Shown here: positions 22,118-32,859 of the stretch, one piece after another | Layout of the letters: each line of letters opens with the position of its first letter | Numbering within the stretch: the first letter of the stretch is position 1 | Source of the DNA: Hymenopellis radicata | Lineage: Eukaryota > Basidiomycota > Agaricomycetes > Agaricales > Physalacriaceae | DNA: 64,000 bases | Direction: 5' to 3' | Assembly (NCBI GenBank): GCA_015501595.1 | Contig: JADNRX010000026.1 | Location: 244,679-308,678 of the forward strand | The notes under the pieces: generated by a model | The model's database searches: none | What the model was told of the DNA's origin: nothing | Seen by the model: only the letters and a program-made list of their open reading frames with translations | Position numbers and translations under genes: made by a program

Positions 22118-24013
22118 ATGAGGTCAATCTTCGCCATCGTCGTCGCGCTTGCTGCGCTAAAAGGTGCGTCTGGGCCATCCGATGTTTCCCCGGCCCTAAA
22201 CGACGCGTCGAGCAGACTTTGCCAGCGCTCTGATCAACCCAATCATCCCAGGATGGAACCCCGACCCGACTTTCCTACGCGTCGGCTCAGATTACTTCAT
22301 TGCTACTTCGACTTTTGAGACGTGGCCGGGGGTGCCGATCTACCATAGCAAAGACCTTGTCAATTGGAACCTCATTGGACATGGCCTGAACAGGCCGTCT
22401 CAACTGCCCCTGTTCGGGACACCCTTTGCTGGAGGTACGTTGCACATCTCGTGTTGGTTCAGGTACCCATTCGAGTCAATCCAAAGGCGTTTGGGCCCCA
22501 GCATTGCGATACCACCATGGGGTTTACTACCTTACGACAACGGCAAGATACGTGTATACAGGTGCGTCGTAGCTCTCTCGTTGTGTACTTGTTACCTGAC
22601 GCGTTGATAGCGGAATTCCGTCAGTTTCCCCGTTCGTTCTATGTTACCACCACGGACATCTTTTCCAACAAATGGAGTGATCCAATATATTTTGGTTAGT
22701 TCGTTCCTCTTCAAAGCGAAACCATCATTCATTCGATATCTTAGACTTCTTGGGTTACGATTCGGATCTGTTCTGGGACACGAACGGTGATGTAGGTATA
22801 GCGAGTTACTCAAATGCACGCGTCGTTAAGTTCGACAATACTAGGTCTATTGTACCTGGTGTGGTATCAACAACGCGGTCGACAAGATCTATGGGATATA
22901 TCAAAGCAAGGTTGACCTTGCAACTGGCGACTCTCTCACCCCGGCTCAACTTATCTTCAATGGTACATTGCCCAGCAACTCAACGGCCAGACCAGAGGGA
23001 CCCCATGTTTACCTGATCAATGGAACTTATTACTTGATGATCGCAGAAGGTCAGAGTCCAGTTCAACGATCTGGCGCGACATGACTCATCTGGTGCTAGG
23101 TGGTACCGACGTTCACCATCGGACGACTATCCAACGGGGTCCTTCGCCATCTGGCCCTTGGGAAAGCAATCCCAACAACCCTATCCTGTTCAACGGCGCG
23201 AATATTTCCCTCCCTGTTCAAGACACAGGCCACTCCGATCTCGTTGAACTTGAAGACGGGACATGGTGGGGCTCGGCTCTAGGTGTTCGACCTCAAGCAG
23301 GAAACTTCAGCCACCAGCAGTTGGGTCGCGAGCCCTACATTTTCCCTGTGACATGGGAAGATGGTTGGCCCGTTGTCAATGGCGGTGAACCCATCAGCGA
23401 GCACTTAGAGGGTGTTCTGGAGGACGTGGATCCCGTGAAGCCATATTATAACGACTTCTCGCACCCCCGCCTTGACGAATCGCTCTTCTATATGCGCACT
23501 CCGTACAAAACATTCCATTCCCTTACCGCGCGGCGCGGATACCTTCGTATCAAAGGAAACGCTTACGCGCCAGGCGACAGAGATAGTCCTGCCATGTTTA
23601 TGCGGAAACAAACGAGTTACGAGCAGACATTTGAGGTGCAACTCGAGTTCAGCCCGACGTCGAACCTTACAGAAGCCGGCATTAGCGTCCTTGTCGGGGA
23701 CAGCATGCATAATGATATCGCTATCACCGGCGATTTTGCTGGTTCTGGGAAGCGCTATATTATCACCCGCACCCTCAGGCCTGCGACGCAGGTGGGACCA
23801 TGGGCACTGACTTTGACCAACAACACGATCACAGAGGTATCGTACACGGAATTGAATACAGAGGATGAACCCGTTGCGCTCACTATTATCGGAAATTCGA
23901 CTGAATATACTCTGGGTTATGCAGAGGGAAACTCGACCTTCACTCCCCTCGTCACTTTCGATAGCGTGACCCTTTCCGTCCCGCCTGGGGGGTCAGTGGT
24001 GTCTTTTACTTGA
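22118..24013 (+). CDS. Secreted GH43 beta-xylosidase/arabinofuranosidase
   Basis: Seven exons (22118-22163, 22216-22434, 22463-22561, 22611-22694, 22745-22791, 22845-23049, 23100-24013) give 537 residues. The short N-terminus RSIFAIVVALAALK acts as a signal peptide. The five-bladed propeller shows family landmarks: base Asp in PGWNPDPTFLRVG, YFIATSTFETWPGVPIYHS, GVWAPALRYHHGVYYL, Asp in YDSDLFWD, and the general acid Glu in PEGPHVYLINGTYYLM. DTGHSDLVELEDGTWW follows. From about residue 335 a concanavalin-like C-terminal beta-xylosidase domain runs to the end (FSHPRLDESLFYMRTP, YLRIKGNAY). Such enzymes remove xylose or arabinose from hemicellulose oligosaccharides; the exact sugar is not decided by sequence. 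A TATA box sits 29 nt upstream. The frame is intact. Confidence 0.93.
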
Positions 24014-24273
24014 TCAATACTGAGGAGCTTACCACCTTTCAGAAACTTCTTTTTTACTGGCGCATCATTCGCCATTTACAACACTGGGAAAGGCATGCCG
24101 ACCCTCGCACCAGCCGACTTCAAGTATTGGAAGCAAGGCTGATTCTGTCCGTCATCCTGTACGTAGAAATGTGCGAATTGAATTCATAAATTTGTGAAGA
24201 AACGAGCATAACAATCATAACGGGTCGTAGCAGCATGAACACAGTGCAACAGTAAATATCGGAACGCGCCAGC

Positions 24274-25063
24274 TTAGGCGTTCTCCTTGCCTCCTCCCAT
24301 AACCTTCGTAGGACACCTTTCAACAGGCTTCTTGTTCACAGGCATCTCCCAAGTCAAACTTCCGTTTGCATGGGTCACCATCAAAGGTCGTCGCTCTTCA
24401 TTTCGCGACTTTCCAACAGTCTTGACTTTGCGAGGGGCGTCTTGACGAATAGAGTGCGCGAGTCCTACTTTGAACGCATATATCGGCTCGAGCATAGGAG
24501 CAATAGCACTGGAAGCGGGTGTAGGACCTGGATAAGCACCGACTAGTATGTCGCCGATCTGCGCGCGCGTAAGTTTGGGTGGGATCACTCTAGGACTCTG
24601 AGGTTTGGGCGGTGAAACGGTGCGAATAAGCGCTGCGACGTTGCAGTGGTTAGGATGCAGAGGATGTACGGTAGTTGCGGCAGGTTTCGATACAGCGAAA
24701 ACGATCTTCTTCTCGGACAGAGATGGAGGTTCTGAGCTGTACAGCTCGCGCTTCGTCTTGGACCGCAAGACCTCTGCCTGGCTGGAGTTGCGCTTCAAGG
24801 AAAACGGATATGGTCTGACGACCTGTGGATGGAATCAGTCAAATCGCCTTTGTAGACGATATCGCACGGACCTTGGCATAGATAGCCTCTTCCTTTGTTG
24901 ATTTGTAGCCGAGTCTGTTGCACAGCGACCATCTTGCGCGATAGAGAGCGTAGATAATAGCGATAATGACTGGCGTGATAGCGGCGATGAGAATGATTAG
25001 GAATGTGGAGTCGGAGACACCGTTGATAGGACTGCGACTGTGAAGGTAATGAACGGCGGGCAT
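24274..25063 (-). CDS. Small single-pass membrane protein, function unknown
   Basis: Two exons (25063-24872, 24822-24274) give 246 residues. One transmembrane helix near the N-terminus (FLIILIAAITPVIIAIIYAL, about residues 21-40) is followed by a long basic, proline-rich tail, predicted cytoplasmic, ending MGGGKENA. No signal peptide precedes the helix. I do not recognise a family. It lies convergent with the GH43 gene, 260 nt away, and upstream (tandem) of nothing obvious. The single intron (24871-24823) has a good frame and consensus, which supports a real gene. Confidence 0.65.
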
Positions 25064-25252
25064 GGCGGGCTAGTAGGGACAGTGGTGGTGTAGAAGCAAG
25101 GTTGGTTTCGGCTCAGAGTGTTCAACGCTATGACACCAACGTCCTCGATCGATCGCGTGCGGTACGGTCAGGTGAATTCAACACGAATCTTATTACTTGG
25201 AACAAGTGTTATAAACAGACAAAGTCCACAGAGCTAAGCATCCTTATATCAA

Positions 25253-26179
25253 TCAATCAGGGCAGACCTGGACCTGCAACACATATCCCGTCTTAATGGT
25301 CGGAACTGCCCAGATATTAGCTTTTCGAGACCATCCGAAGACTAATCACTGACCTGTGCCATCTCCCAACGCATATAAGATGGGTTCTTCACCCGTGATG
25401 TACAAATCAGCACTCGTCGCGAACTGGGTAGCAGTGGCAGTGGCATTGAGAGGGAAGGCGTCGTCCGGGATGGCATATTGGATGTCATCAGTGCCGTTGA
25501 AAACTTGGTAGTTTCCTTGCGCGTCCCAAACCTCGAGAGTGAGCGCCATGCCATAGTTACATCCGCTGTTGATAACCTCGAGGACACGGTTCTGGAAAGG
25601 AAGATACTTGAAGTCACCGTCGTCCTGGATGCAGAGATGGGTTTCAGGATGCAGTTTGCAGGGCCAGGAAAGAAAGAACTCACCCATACTTCGCGCTTCG
25701 TGACCGCAGATTCAGCGCCGGACGTCGGATAGTCCTGGGAGATGGTATGCACCCAGAAGATACCACGGTCGCCCTCGTTGGTTTCGACCAACAGAGGCTC
25801 AACAGAGCTGTCATACGAGTATATAATAGAGGACGAATCGCCTTCGCTTTTCAGTCTGTTGTGGATAATAAAATAAGTCTGAGGACCGTATTGTGACGAA
25901 GGAAAATATACCTGTAACCAAGTTTGGAAGGGTCATAAGAACCACCAAGACTGAATCCTGCAGCATCACTTTCAAGGGTGAACCAGGTATCTTTCGAGTT
26001 AGTCCGGTACTCGATACCGCCCTCCTAGAGTAAAACGCGTCAATGATATTTGCGTTTGAGCGCTAATCCTGATAACTTACAATGTTATTGCCATTGGGAA
26101 TAGCAATATTGTAGTCTTTCCAATAAGCCAGTGTGGGCAAGGCCAAAGAGGCGACGAAGAGGCTTTTCGCCGTCAACAT
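25253..26179 (-). CDS. Secreted protein of unknown function
   Basis: Five exons (26179-26081, 26024-25912, 25855-25684, 25624-25354, 25305-25253) give 235 residues with consistent phases. A signal peptide (MLTAKSLFVASLALPTLA) is followed by a beta-rich domain with features such as DTWFTLESDAAGFSLGG, RLKSEGDSSSIIYSYDSS, GIFWVHTISQDYP and INSGCNYGMALTLEVWD. Only two cysteines are seen after the signal peptide. I do not recognise a family; similar lineage-specific secreted proteins are common in mushrooms. A TATA-like box lies about 58 nt upstream. Confidence 0.7.
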
Positions 26180-26236
26180 TGTCGTAAGAGCTCAGGATGG
26201 GAGGTATGGGAAGGAAAGGTTGTAGAGTTTCGAAGT

Positions 26237-26243
26237 TATATAC
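26237..26243 (-). promoter_or_regulatory. TATA-like box of the secreted-protein gene
   Basis: TATATAA on the minus strand about 58 nt upstream of the start at 26179. Confidence 0.4.
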
Positions 26244-26767
26244 CCCAGCGTCTTGATTGACAACATAATCTCCGTGCATATGGCCTCACAGAGAAGACGT
26301 GATTCGTGCATGAACCACAAGATATTTGTCCTAGCAGATTTGCCCAGGAAGAGGTTCCGGTCCCCAAGATACCCGTGAGTGATGAAACCGCTGGAAAATA
26401 TTCGGGCGCTGAGCCTTCCCTGGCACTAGGCAGGTCCTCGAGCGACAAAATGGGAAAGAGTTGGCAGAGAGAGGCCAGGGATCGCCAACGAAGTGACCGT
26501 TTTGCCTTGGTTTGCCACGCCCTCCGCAATCAAACCTGAATCGTTTCGGCTCGCGCCGCGCGGCCACGGGTAAGTACTTATCTTGAACACGACCATCATC
26601 ATTCTACTCGTGTTGAGCGCTGAGCGCTGAGCACTGACGGCTAACACTATGATACTACCGGGATTTACTCTATCTACAACTACGTTTTCCCACTAGATGA
26701 ACTCTCAAGCAATACTCGAGGGAAGGAGCTATACAATATGTTAAAGCTGAATACTGAGGCTCTCTAT
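26244..26767. other. Intergenic, promoter side of the secreted-protein gene
   Basis: Upstream region of the secreted-protein gene and 3' flank of the haem-protein gene. It contains a short triplicated word (GAGCGCTGAGCGCTGAGCAC near 26613). No gene was seen. Confidence 0.5.
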
Positions 26768-28283
26768 TTAGTTTGTTTTCTTCAGCCGCTCGTACAAGAA
26801 GCTGTCCAGGAAGCTCAAAACAGCTTTCAAAGTCGGCCTCTGTTCAGTCTCCAGAACTGACTTGCCAGCCGTCATCATCATTCTCTCTGGCGCTGGCTGG
26901 CTCAGATAAGGGCGCACTCTTGCTCGATGCGCTTGTCGAAAGGCCTATCGCTATATTGAATGCTTCCGCGTCACCAAAATGGGATGAATCTCACCTTCAT
27001 CGTCTTGACCATTCTGTCCGTTTCCACCTTCAAAGCGGAACCCTCTGCCATGTCCTCAACATTTCCCCGGAAGTTATGCTTCCTCAGACTCGATACGAAG
27101 TGTCTCTGCGTCGCCGGGATGTACCTTTCGAGATCTCGAGCCGGCAAATATGACTCGAGTCCTAGGAAAGCATCGACTGCCTGGAATACTAGCAGCTGGT
27201 TCCCTGACAGTCCGTCATACTCCACGTACTCGTTGTCAACCATTTCCCCACATCCCCATGCTTGGAAGCCTTGGGCGTATCGCATCCAATAGGTGCGCGG
27301 GATCTTCGACTCGCTCATGATTTCGTAGTAACAGTCTAACACTTGGATCAAAATCTCGTTGATTGATGCCATCGCACAAGCACAAGCTGACTTGTCCCCT
27401 CGGCGAAAATGGGCAATGGTCTTGGCCATCAACAGATACATCGGCAGGGTCTATAGACCGGGTCAGATCAACCATTTCTTGTGCTGGTACGAGAACTCAC
27501 CAACTTCTCGATGGCATAGAAAACATGCCCAAAGTTGTACTCTGTCAGGCGGTATACATCCGGCATACCCTCATTAATTTCGTACACGATCTGCTCTTCG
27601 CAGTCAAAGTTGCAGAGGTAATTCGAGGTGACGCATCCACCGAGCGAAGATATCCCGTAGCGACGTTGGAGAAATGGCCAAGGTATGTCAAGCTCTGTGG
27701 GAAACTGAACGATCTTCTCATTTTGGATAACCTTAGCTACAGGTATCGTGCCCCATCTGAGGCCAAAAAGTCAGTATGGCTTGACAGGTACAACGAAGTG
27801 CAAGACGAACCGATAGGCATGTCTGCATAGCGCCACACATGCGAAGAACCCATTCCAGTCCGCCGGTGTCATGGTACTGTCTGCTTTGTCGTTTTCTTCC
27901 AACAAAGTCCTTACAGCTTCGGTATCCACGCTCTCCAATGCTTTCTTCATGCCCATCCGGAAAGTCAAAGTCCGTTGCAAGTTGTGCTCGTCGTCCAGAC
28001 TGATGTCCTCTGTAGATAATGACGGGGCCATGATCTTATATGCTTCGTGATACGCGCGAAGAGCCGGGGGCCATTCGTCGCCATACGTTGTCCTGGGTGG
28101 CCAGGTACCGCCACTGAGAGCGACGAGCTGATGTAGGCATGCGAATGTGTCATCCTCTTTCTGTCTGGCGTGGATCTCCTGAACAGCATCGCAATCCTTC
28201 GCATGGGCTACGCTGTACGAGAGTGCAGGTTGTACCGTCCGCGGCAGGAGAGAGAGCAGGACATGGACTAGCGAGGTAAACAT
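26768..28283 (-). CDS. IDO/PrnB-like haem-dioxygenase-superfamily protein
   Basis: Four exons (28283-27811, 27756-27501, 27450-26995, 26944-26768) give 453 residues. Family blocks run in order: DWNGFFACVALCRHAYRWG, QNEKIVQFPTELDIPWPFL, RRYGISSLGGCVTSNYL, YEINEGMPDVYRLTEYNFGH, the helical LTLPMYLLMAKTIAHF, then GFQAWGCGEMVDNEYVEYDG-LSGNQLLVFQAVDAFLG, and AFRQAHRARVRPYLSQPAPE near the C-terminus. This is the indoleamine-2,3-dioxygenase-like superfamily branch that includes PrnB (a haem enzyme acting on an indole ring in pyrrolnitrin synthesis); the fungal members have no settled function. Cytosolic, no signal peptide. A TATA-like box is about 35 nt upstream. A relic of a second copy lies at 29447-29530. 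Substrate unknown; an indole compound is a guess from the superfamily. Confidence 0.82.
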
Positions 28284-28316
28284 CGCTTCTACTGCTGTGA
28301 TTGCCCCTCGTCGAAT

Positions 28317-28323
28317 TTTATAC
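28317..28323 (-). promoter_or_regulatory. TATA-like box of the IDO/PrnB-like gene
   Basis: GTATAAAA on the minus strand about 35 nt upstream of the start at 28283. Confidence 0.45.
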
Positions 28324-30236
28324 AGGGCGTTCCGGTTTGACAGGCATATTGATGGCGTCTACGGACTGTTAAGCGCGCGCTCTGATCCCGCCATTAGACC
28401 TACCGAACACTGGGCCTACACGGCTTCGTGTGAAGAACTCAATCACAGCGTAGAGATCGGTTCCTGAATTTCTAAGTCTATTAGATCAGTTCTGGTCACA
28501 TCTTGCTACTATGTATTGAATCAAGTCAACATTAGGACTCCCCGGTGGTGCTGTACTGTTACCTAAACCAATCATAGTACCTGGACTGTCAGTGGAGATG
28601 ATGCAGTCGGATGAAATGGCGACCCGATGACTGGCCATCGCTGCGAGACTGGATGGATATCTAGTACGTCTACTACACTGCTTAACGACAGTTATTGAAC
28701 GCGTACTTTGGAAATGAGCATATTTGGGTCTGATTCTGTTGGAACTTGGCGATAATTTTAACTCACTTGGTCTCCCTGTCCTCGCCTAGTGCTCAGCCGA
28801 GGCAGAGCGGCGTCTAGATAGTAACCGGGCGGCCTGTGTACTCGTGCCTGCGCGTTAGTATTGAATACGTAGCCTTCTGAATTTTGAACTACCCATCAAT
28901 AGTACACTAGAATCAACAGCTTGTACGCTGGAATCACGCTGGCTTGCTTGCATGGGATTGTCTATGAGCCTGACGCCTAGATCGCGTAGAACATGACACG
29001 AAGGCAGAAATAATATATTCAGCCCTTGAGCTGGATGTTCTTCCGGAATACGCGCCACTACTTAGCGGTGACTAATGATGGAAACCCTTAAACGCGTTGC
29101 AAAGCCTTCCATAATAATAGTACTAGGCAAGTTCTCCAGCAGAAACATGGGAAACGACTTGGGGAGTTCGAAGGCCAGGGATTGAAACCATTAACGGCAC
29201 TCATGAGCACCCTTCTTCTTCAAGTTGTTTAAATACGCGGTCGCGTCTTGGACTACGACCAGTACCGCTGACCACCGATTGCTCGTCTTTTTACGCGTCT
29301 TATAATTCTCTGTTTCCTTGATAACTGGATTGGACGGACTTGTCAAACTGCTACCCGTTGGCTACGCGCATGAGTGTTTGGACCGACGCATTGCAGCATC
29401 AACATCACAAGCCTACAATAAAGAAGAGTTATACGGGATCCAAAAACTATTTAGATGTTTTTCTTCAATCGCTCATACAGCAAGAGGCTGTCTAGGAAGG
29501 TCAAAAGTCGGTCGCTCCCCTGGTGGCGCGCGCGCTCTTCAACTAAAAATAGACACGCCATTATCCAACTGTGAGTTTGTTAACTTTTGACAGTGTAGTC
29601 GAACTGAAAAGCGGGCGCGATTTCAAGCAGGGAACCCTCGCAAACGGACGAGGTTCCAAATCCATTTCCATACCTCTAAATACAAGAAGAACAATGTGCT
29701 ACCAAATAGGGTGAATAAAAGTCTGTTTGGTATCAGTATAATGGGCAGCTTCGTCGCCAAATGCAAGACAATGAGAACAATGGGCGCGCGTGTCCAAATA
29801 TGGAAACAGCGACCCACTCAACTCCGAGTGTGAGTGTTTGTACTATTCCAACAGAGTTATTAACTGGTGCTCACCAGACGTCGACCGGAGTCGGTATCAC
29901 TGGAGGCTAGTGTACTTAGTACGCGCGTCAGTAACCACGAAGGCAAACATTCTGCAATTCAAGCAGTTCTTTGATAAGGCTAGACAACACTTCGACGCGT
30001 GGGATCCAGGGTCTCACCGTGACGTCACATCAACAACTTTGTACCCCTTCAAGCATTCAAGCTTAACTGTGTACATCACTCATTCGGCGCATGATCATGA
30101 TGGTACGACGGAAAATGTCTTTCATTCAAGTCTATGTACTCATTCTAGCAGACTTCTTGCCAAGACTGCGGTCTACAAACTACGGAGGACCGCGTCCTTT
30201 CCCCATGTAAAACGAGCCCCCAAATCGAGCGAGCAA
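28324..30236. other. Gene-poor stretch upstream of the IDO/PrnB-like gene
   Basis: No intact gene is supported in 1.9 kb. A relic of the IDO/PrnB-like 3' end is at 29447-29530. A minus-strand frame at 29623-29817 encodes a hydrophobic stretch but has no supporting context. Confidence 0.4.
29447..29530 (-). pseudogene. Relic of a second IDO/PrnB-like gene, 3' end only
   Basis: Read on the minus strand, FLDSLLLYERLKKNI and a stop correspond to FLDSFLYERLKKTN and a stop in the intact gene. At the DNA level about 60 nt around CTATTTAG...TCTTCAA.CGCTCATAC are roughly 80% alike by eye. Nothing upstream of it can be read as the rest of the gene. It is in the same orientation, so it probably remains from a tandem duplication. 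Confidence 0.6.
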
Positions 30237-30241
30237 ATGTT

Positions 30242-31729
30242 TTGAGCGCCTGTAATGATCCACCCTTAGGCCTCGAACGACGCGAATTGTCGGATCTGCT
30301 CCATTCCTGCCAGAAATATGGCGCCAATCTTGACGAGCGCGTGGCGCTGATACAGGCGACACTAGACACGCTTCAGGAAGCGAAGAAGGAGGTGGATGCA
30401 TTGGAAGCCAAATTAAAAACAGCTCTCCATCCCATTCGAACTGTTCCCAATGAGGTTCTCGGCGAGATTTTCTCCGCCCTTGTCGAGGCATCTCCCGCCC
30501 CGTCATTCCAAGATTTGCAGGATGGGAACTTCGTGGACAGCCTGAATATGGTCAGTCCGGTATGGGTCGTATCTCAAGTGTCCTCTCGATGGAGGGAAAC
30601 CGCCCTGGCGACTTCCCGCCTTTGGACCAGAGTTTCGCTCTCGTTCCAAGCGGGCAACTTCAACTCCTTCTCCACCGTGTTCCTCCTTACAACCTACCTC
30701 TCCCGTTCGGGAAATCAACCTCTGTATGTCAGTCTTTGCGGAAATAATGACATCTCGAACCACCGCGCGATGCCCGCACTTCTATTCTCTTGTCCCCGAT
30801 GGGAGGATGCCAAATTCTCTCTCTCCCTGGAAGCCTACACCCTCTTCAATCACATCCCCGCTCAATTTTCTCTTCTGAAGTCTGTTCAATTACATCTCAT
30901 GGTTCCCATCGAAGCAGACATATTTGTCTCGTCCAGTCGAGGCTCCATCAAGGCGTTCAAGGAAGCGCCTGCACTACAGCATATCACCGTCGATAATCCA
31001 GGCGTGTTCGAGTTCCTCTTTGACGTCAAATGGCAGAACGTCTTTCATTTTCATCATTCTGGACGTCGAGGGAGTAACAGAGTTCCTTGGGCTATCCTAA
31101 AGCAGGCCCGACACCTCCAATGCGCGTCATTCAACGTCGTCGATCTACTCCCCGGCATCGAGCCCAGCACAGAGCACCGCGAGCTCCGCTTCCTGTCGCT
31201 TAAGGGCGCGTCCAATGCCATCATCAAATGCCTCTCAAACATGCTTCTTCCGAACTTGGAGTCCTTGTGTGTTCACTTCCCCAAAGATGTTTTAGACCGC
31301 CCGTTCATACACCCATCCGCCATGGCTACGTCCCTGAAACAATTAACAGTGTCTCTACGCCATGCGGACGCCAGAGAAACCGGCACTTTGAGTGCTATGC
31401 TTCGTGCGGCGCCCAACGTGACCCACCTAAAGATTCACCTTGTGGAGGTGGATAATCTTTGTGCGGTTGCCAACATGTTGCAGCCAACGACAACGAAAGC
31501 GCCGCAATTGCAGGTGCTAGTGTTCATCGGACTGCGTGGGCTGAGATTGACACCAGAGCTAAACCTCATGATAGCTGTCCGACGCACGGGACAAAATGGT
31601 GTTGCGGTGCTGAACAGGGTTGTGGTTAACAATGTAACCGGGTTTGAAGTTGGTGTGCGGGAAGTAATCGATGATTTTGTGAGGCAAGGACTGAGCGCGT
31701 GGTTGACCTTTGGCACAAATGTTTCCTAG
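30242..31729 (+). CDS. F-box protein with N-terminal coiled coil
   Basis: A single long frame of about 495 codons. Residues 12-55 form a heptad-rich helix (LSDLLHSCQKYGANLDERVA to LEAKLKTAL), followed by an F-box-like motif (HPIRTVPNEVLGEIFSALV and VSSRWRETALATSRLWTRVS). The remainder is Leu-rich with irregular repeats, as in the expanded F-box families of Agaricomycetes, which recruit unknown targets to SCF ubiquitin ligases. The true start is unclear: there is no ATG in this frame before the coiled coil, and the listed start is only the first plausible codon (TTG). A short 5' exon ending before about 30147 or a non-ATG start is possible. No stop interrupts the frame. Confidence 0.78.
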   Translation: MSACNDPPLGLERRELSDLLHSCQKYGANLDERVALIQATLDTLQEAKKEVDALEAKLKTALHPIRTVPNEVLGEIFSALVEASPAPSFQDLQDGNFVDSLNMVSPVWVVSQVSSRWRETALATSRLWTRVSLSFQAGNFNSFSTVFLLTTYLSRSGNQPLYVSLCGNNDISNHRAMPALLFSCPRWEDAKFSLSLEAYTLFNHIPAQFSLLKSVQLHLMVPIEADIFVSSSRGSIKAFKEAPALQHITVDNPGVFEFLFDVKWQNVFHFHHSGRRGSNRVPWAILKQARHLQCASFNVVDLLPGIEPSTEHRELRFLSLKGASNAIIKCLSNMLLPNLESLCVHFPKDVLDRPFIHPSAMATSLKQLTVSLRHADARETGTLSAMLRAAPNVTHLKIHLVEVDNLCAVANMLQPTTTKAPQLQVLVFIGLRGLRLTPELNLMIAVRRTGQNGVAVLNRVVVNNVTGFEVGVREVIDDFVRQGLSAWLTFGTNVS

Positions 31730-31812
31730 ATCATTTTTTTTGCAAGTGAACGCGGAAATGTTCCGTCAGTATAACTTGTGGTTCGCTGGAATATTGTACA
31801 ATAGGTCAGACG

Positions 31813-32553
31813 CTAAATTTGTAAATTCCCCAAGAGAAGTTCTCGCATCAAGTTCACATCCTCTTGCTCCAAATCCGTCCATTCAAGCTCATCCTCAACG
31901 ATGGCGACAGGCAGTACAGCTTGTGGCTTTGCCTCATGGCGCTCATCCTTGACAGACGGATCACATCTAGGCTTTGCGTCAGGAATGAATGAGAATGCAT
32001 GGACTCGTGAGCTCTCGTCATCAAAGTCAGGAAAGTGAATCTCCTCCCACAGCGACGTCTCGGGAATATGCACGTCGAGTTCCTTAGGAGAGAGGGTAGA
32101 CATGGGGTAGCAGCTCGTCATATATGTTTGATCAGAGCGCTCCTCTTCCGAATCACTCTCTGCCATTCCGTCGTGTTCGTAAAAAACCGAGCCGGTATCT
32201 CTCCTACTCCTCTGGGGTATTTTGCTCCGATTTGGGAATAATCCGCTTCCAAGGGTGAGTGTCATCTTTGGAAGGTGAGGGATGAAGTCGGAGAGGGATT
32301 TCGACTGGGAATATTTGGAAACGGGGGAATGGTCAAGGGGAGGTGCGTCGCCAACGGTGATGTTCTTTCTGGAGTGGATAGACATGCTGCGCCGGAAGCG
32401 GTGGGTTAACGATGGAAGAGAGGTGGATCGTATCGGAATGCGCGACCGGGATGCACCAACATGCTCGACTGGTGTGGGACTACGTGGCGAAAGAGAGGTA
32501 CTCTCCTTGTTAGGGTACATGATGAAAGCGGGGGAAGCCATGTTGCTTGCCAT
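31813..32553 (-). CDS. Hypothetical intronless protein
   Basis: An uninterrupted frame of 246 codons. The N-terminal half is basic and Ser-rich (SPRSPTPVEHVG, SRSRIPIRSTSLPSLTHRFR), with many potential phosphorylation sites. The C-terminal half is acidic and ends in a helix with ELEWTDLEQEDVNLMRELLL. No membrane segment or signal peptide. It is divergent from ALG3 with a gap of 306 nt and convergent with the F-box gene (83 nt). I do not recognise a family. Codon usage and amino-acid composition look like a real protein. Confidence 0.6.
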   Translation of the reverse strand: MASNMASPAFIMYPNKESTSLSPRSPTPVEHVGASRSRIPIRSTSLPSLTHRFRRSMSIHSRKNITVGDAPPLDHSPVSKYSQSKSLSDFIPHLPKMTLTLGSGLFPNRSKIPQRSRRDTGSVFYEHDGMAESDSEEERSDQTYMTSCYPMSTLSPKELDVHIPETSLWEEIHFPDFDDESSRVHAFSFIPDAKPRCDPSVKDERHEAKPQAVLPVAIVEDELEWTDLEQEDVNLMRELLLGNLQI

Positions 32554-32859
32554 TCCTCGAGAATGAGAATGAACTATATATCGTGATAAAAAAGGGGTCG
32601 CATAGTGTCTTGTTTTGGAGGATTGGGTGGAGAGACATCGTTAACTTCGAAACAGGATTCATATTTCGCAGAGGAGCGTTGCTCCTTAGAGTTAGTAGCG
32701 TCAGTCTGATCCGCGACAGTCTCATTGGGATTGAATTTTTTCAGAAACTGACACAGGATCCGAGGCGTCGCCCGCGTAGCAGTACGTTGAGATCGAGGCG
32801 AGCGGGAAGGTAAATGTCCGGGAAATACCGAAAAGTCCGCGTGCGAATGATCGGTCACA

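Noticed and set aside
22000..29530. A secondary-metabolite cluster around the IDO/PrnB-like gene
   Set aside because: Neighbours are a GH43, small membrane and secreted proteins and an F-box protein; no synthase, P450, methyltransferase or transporter was found.
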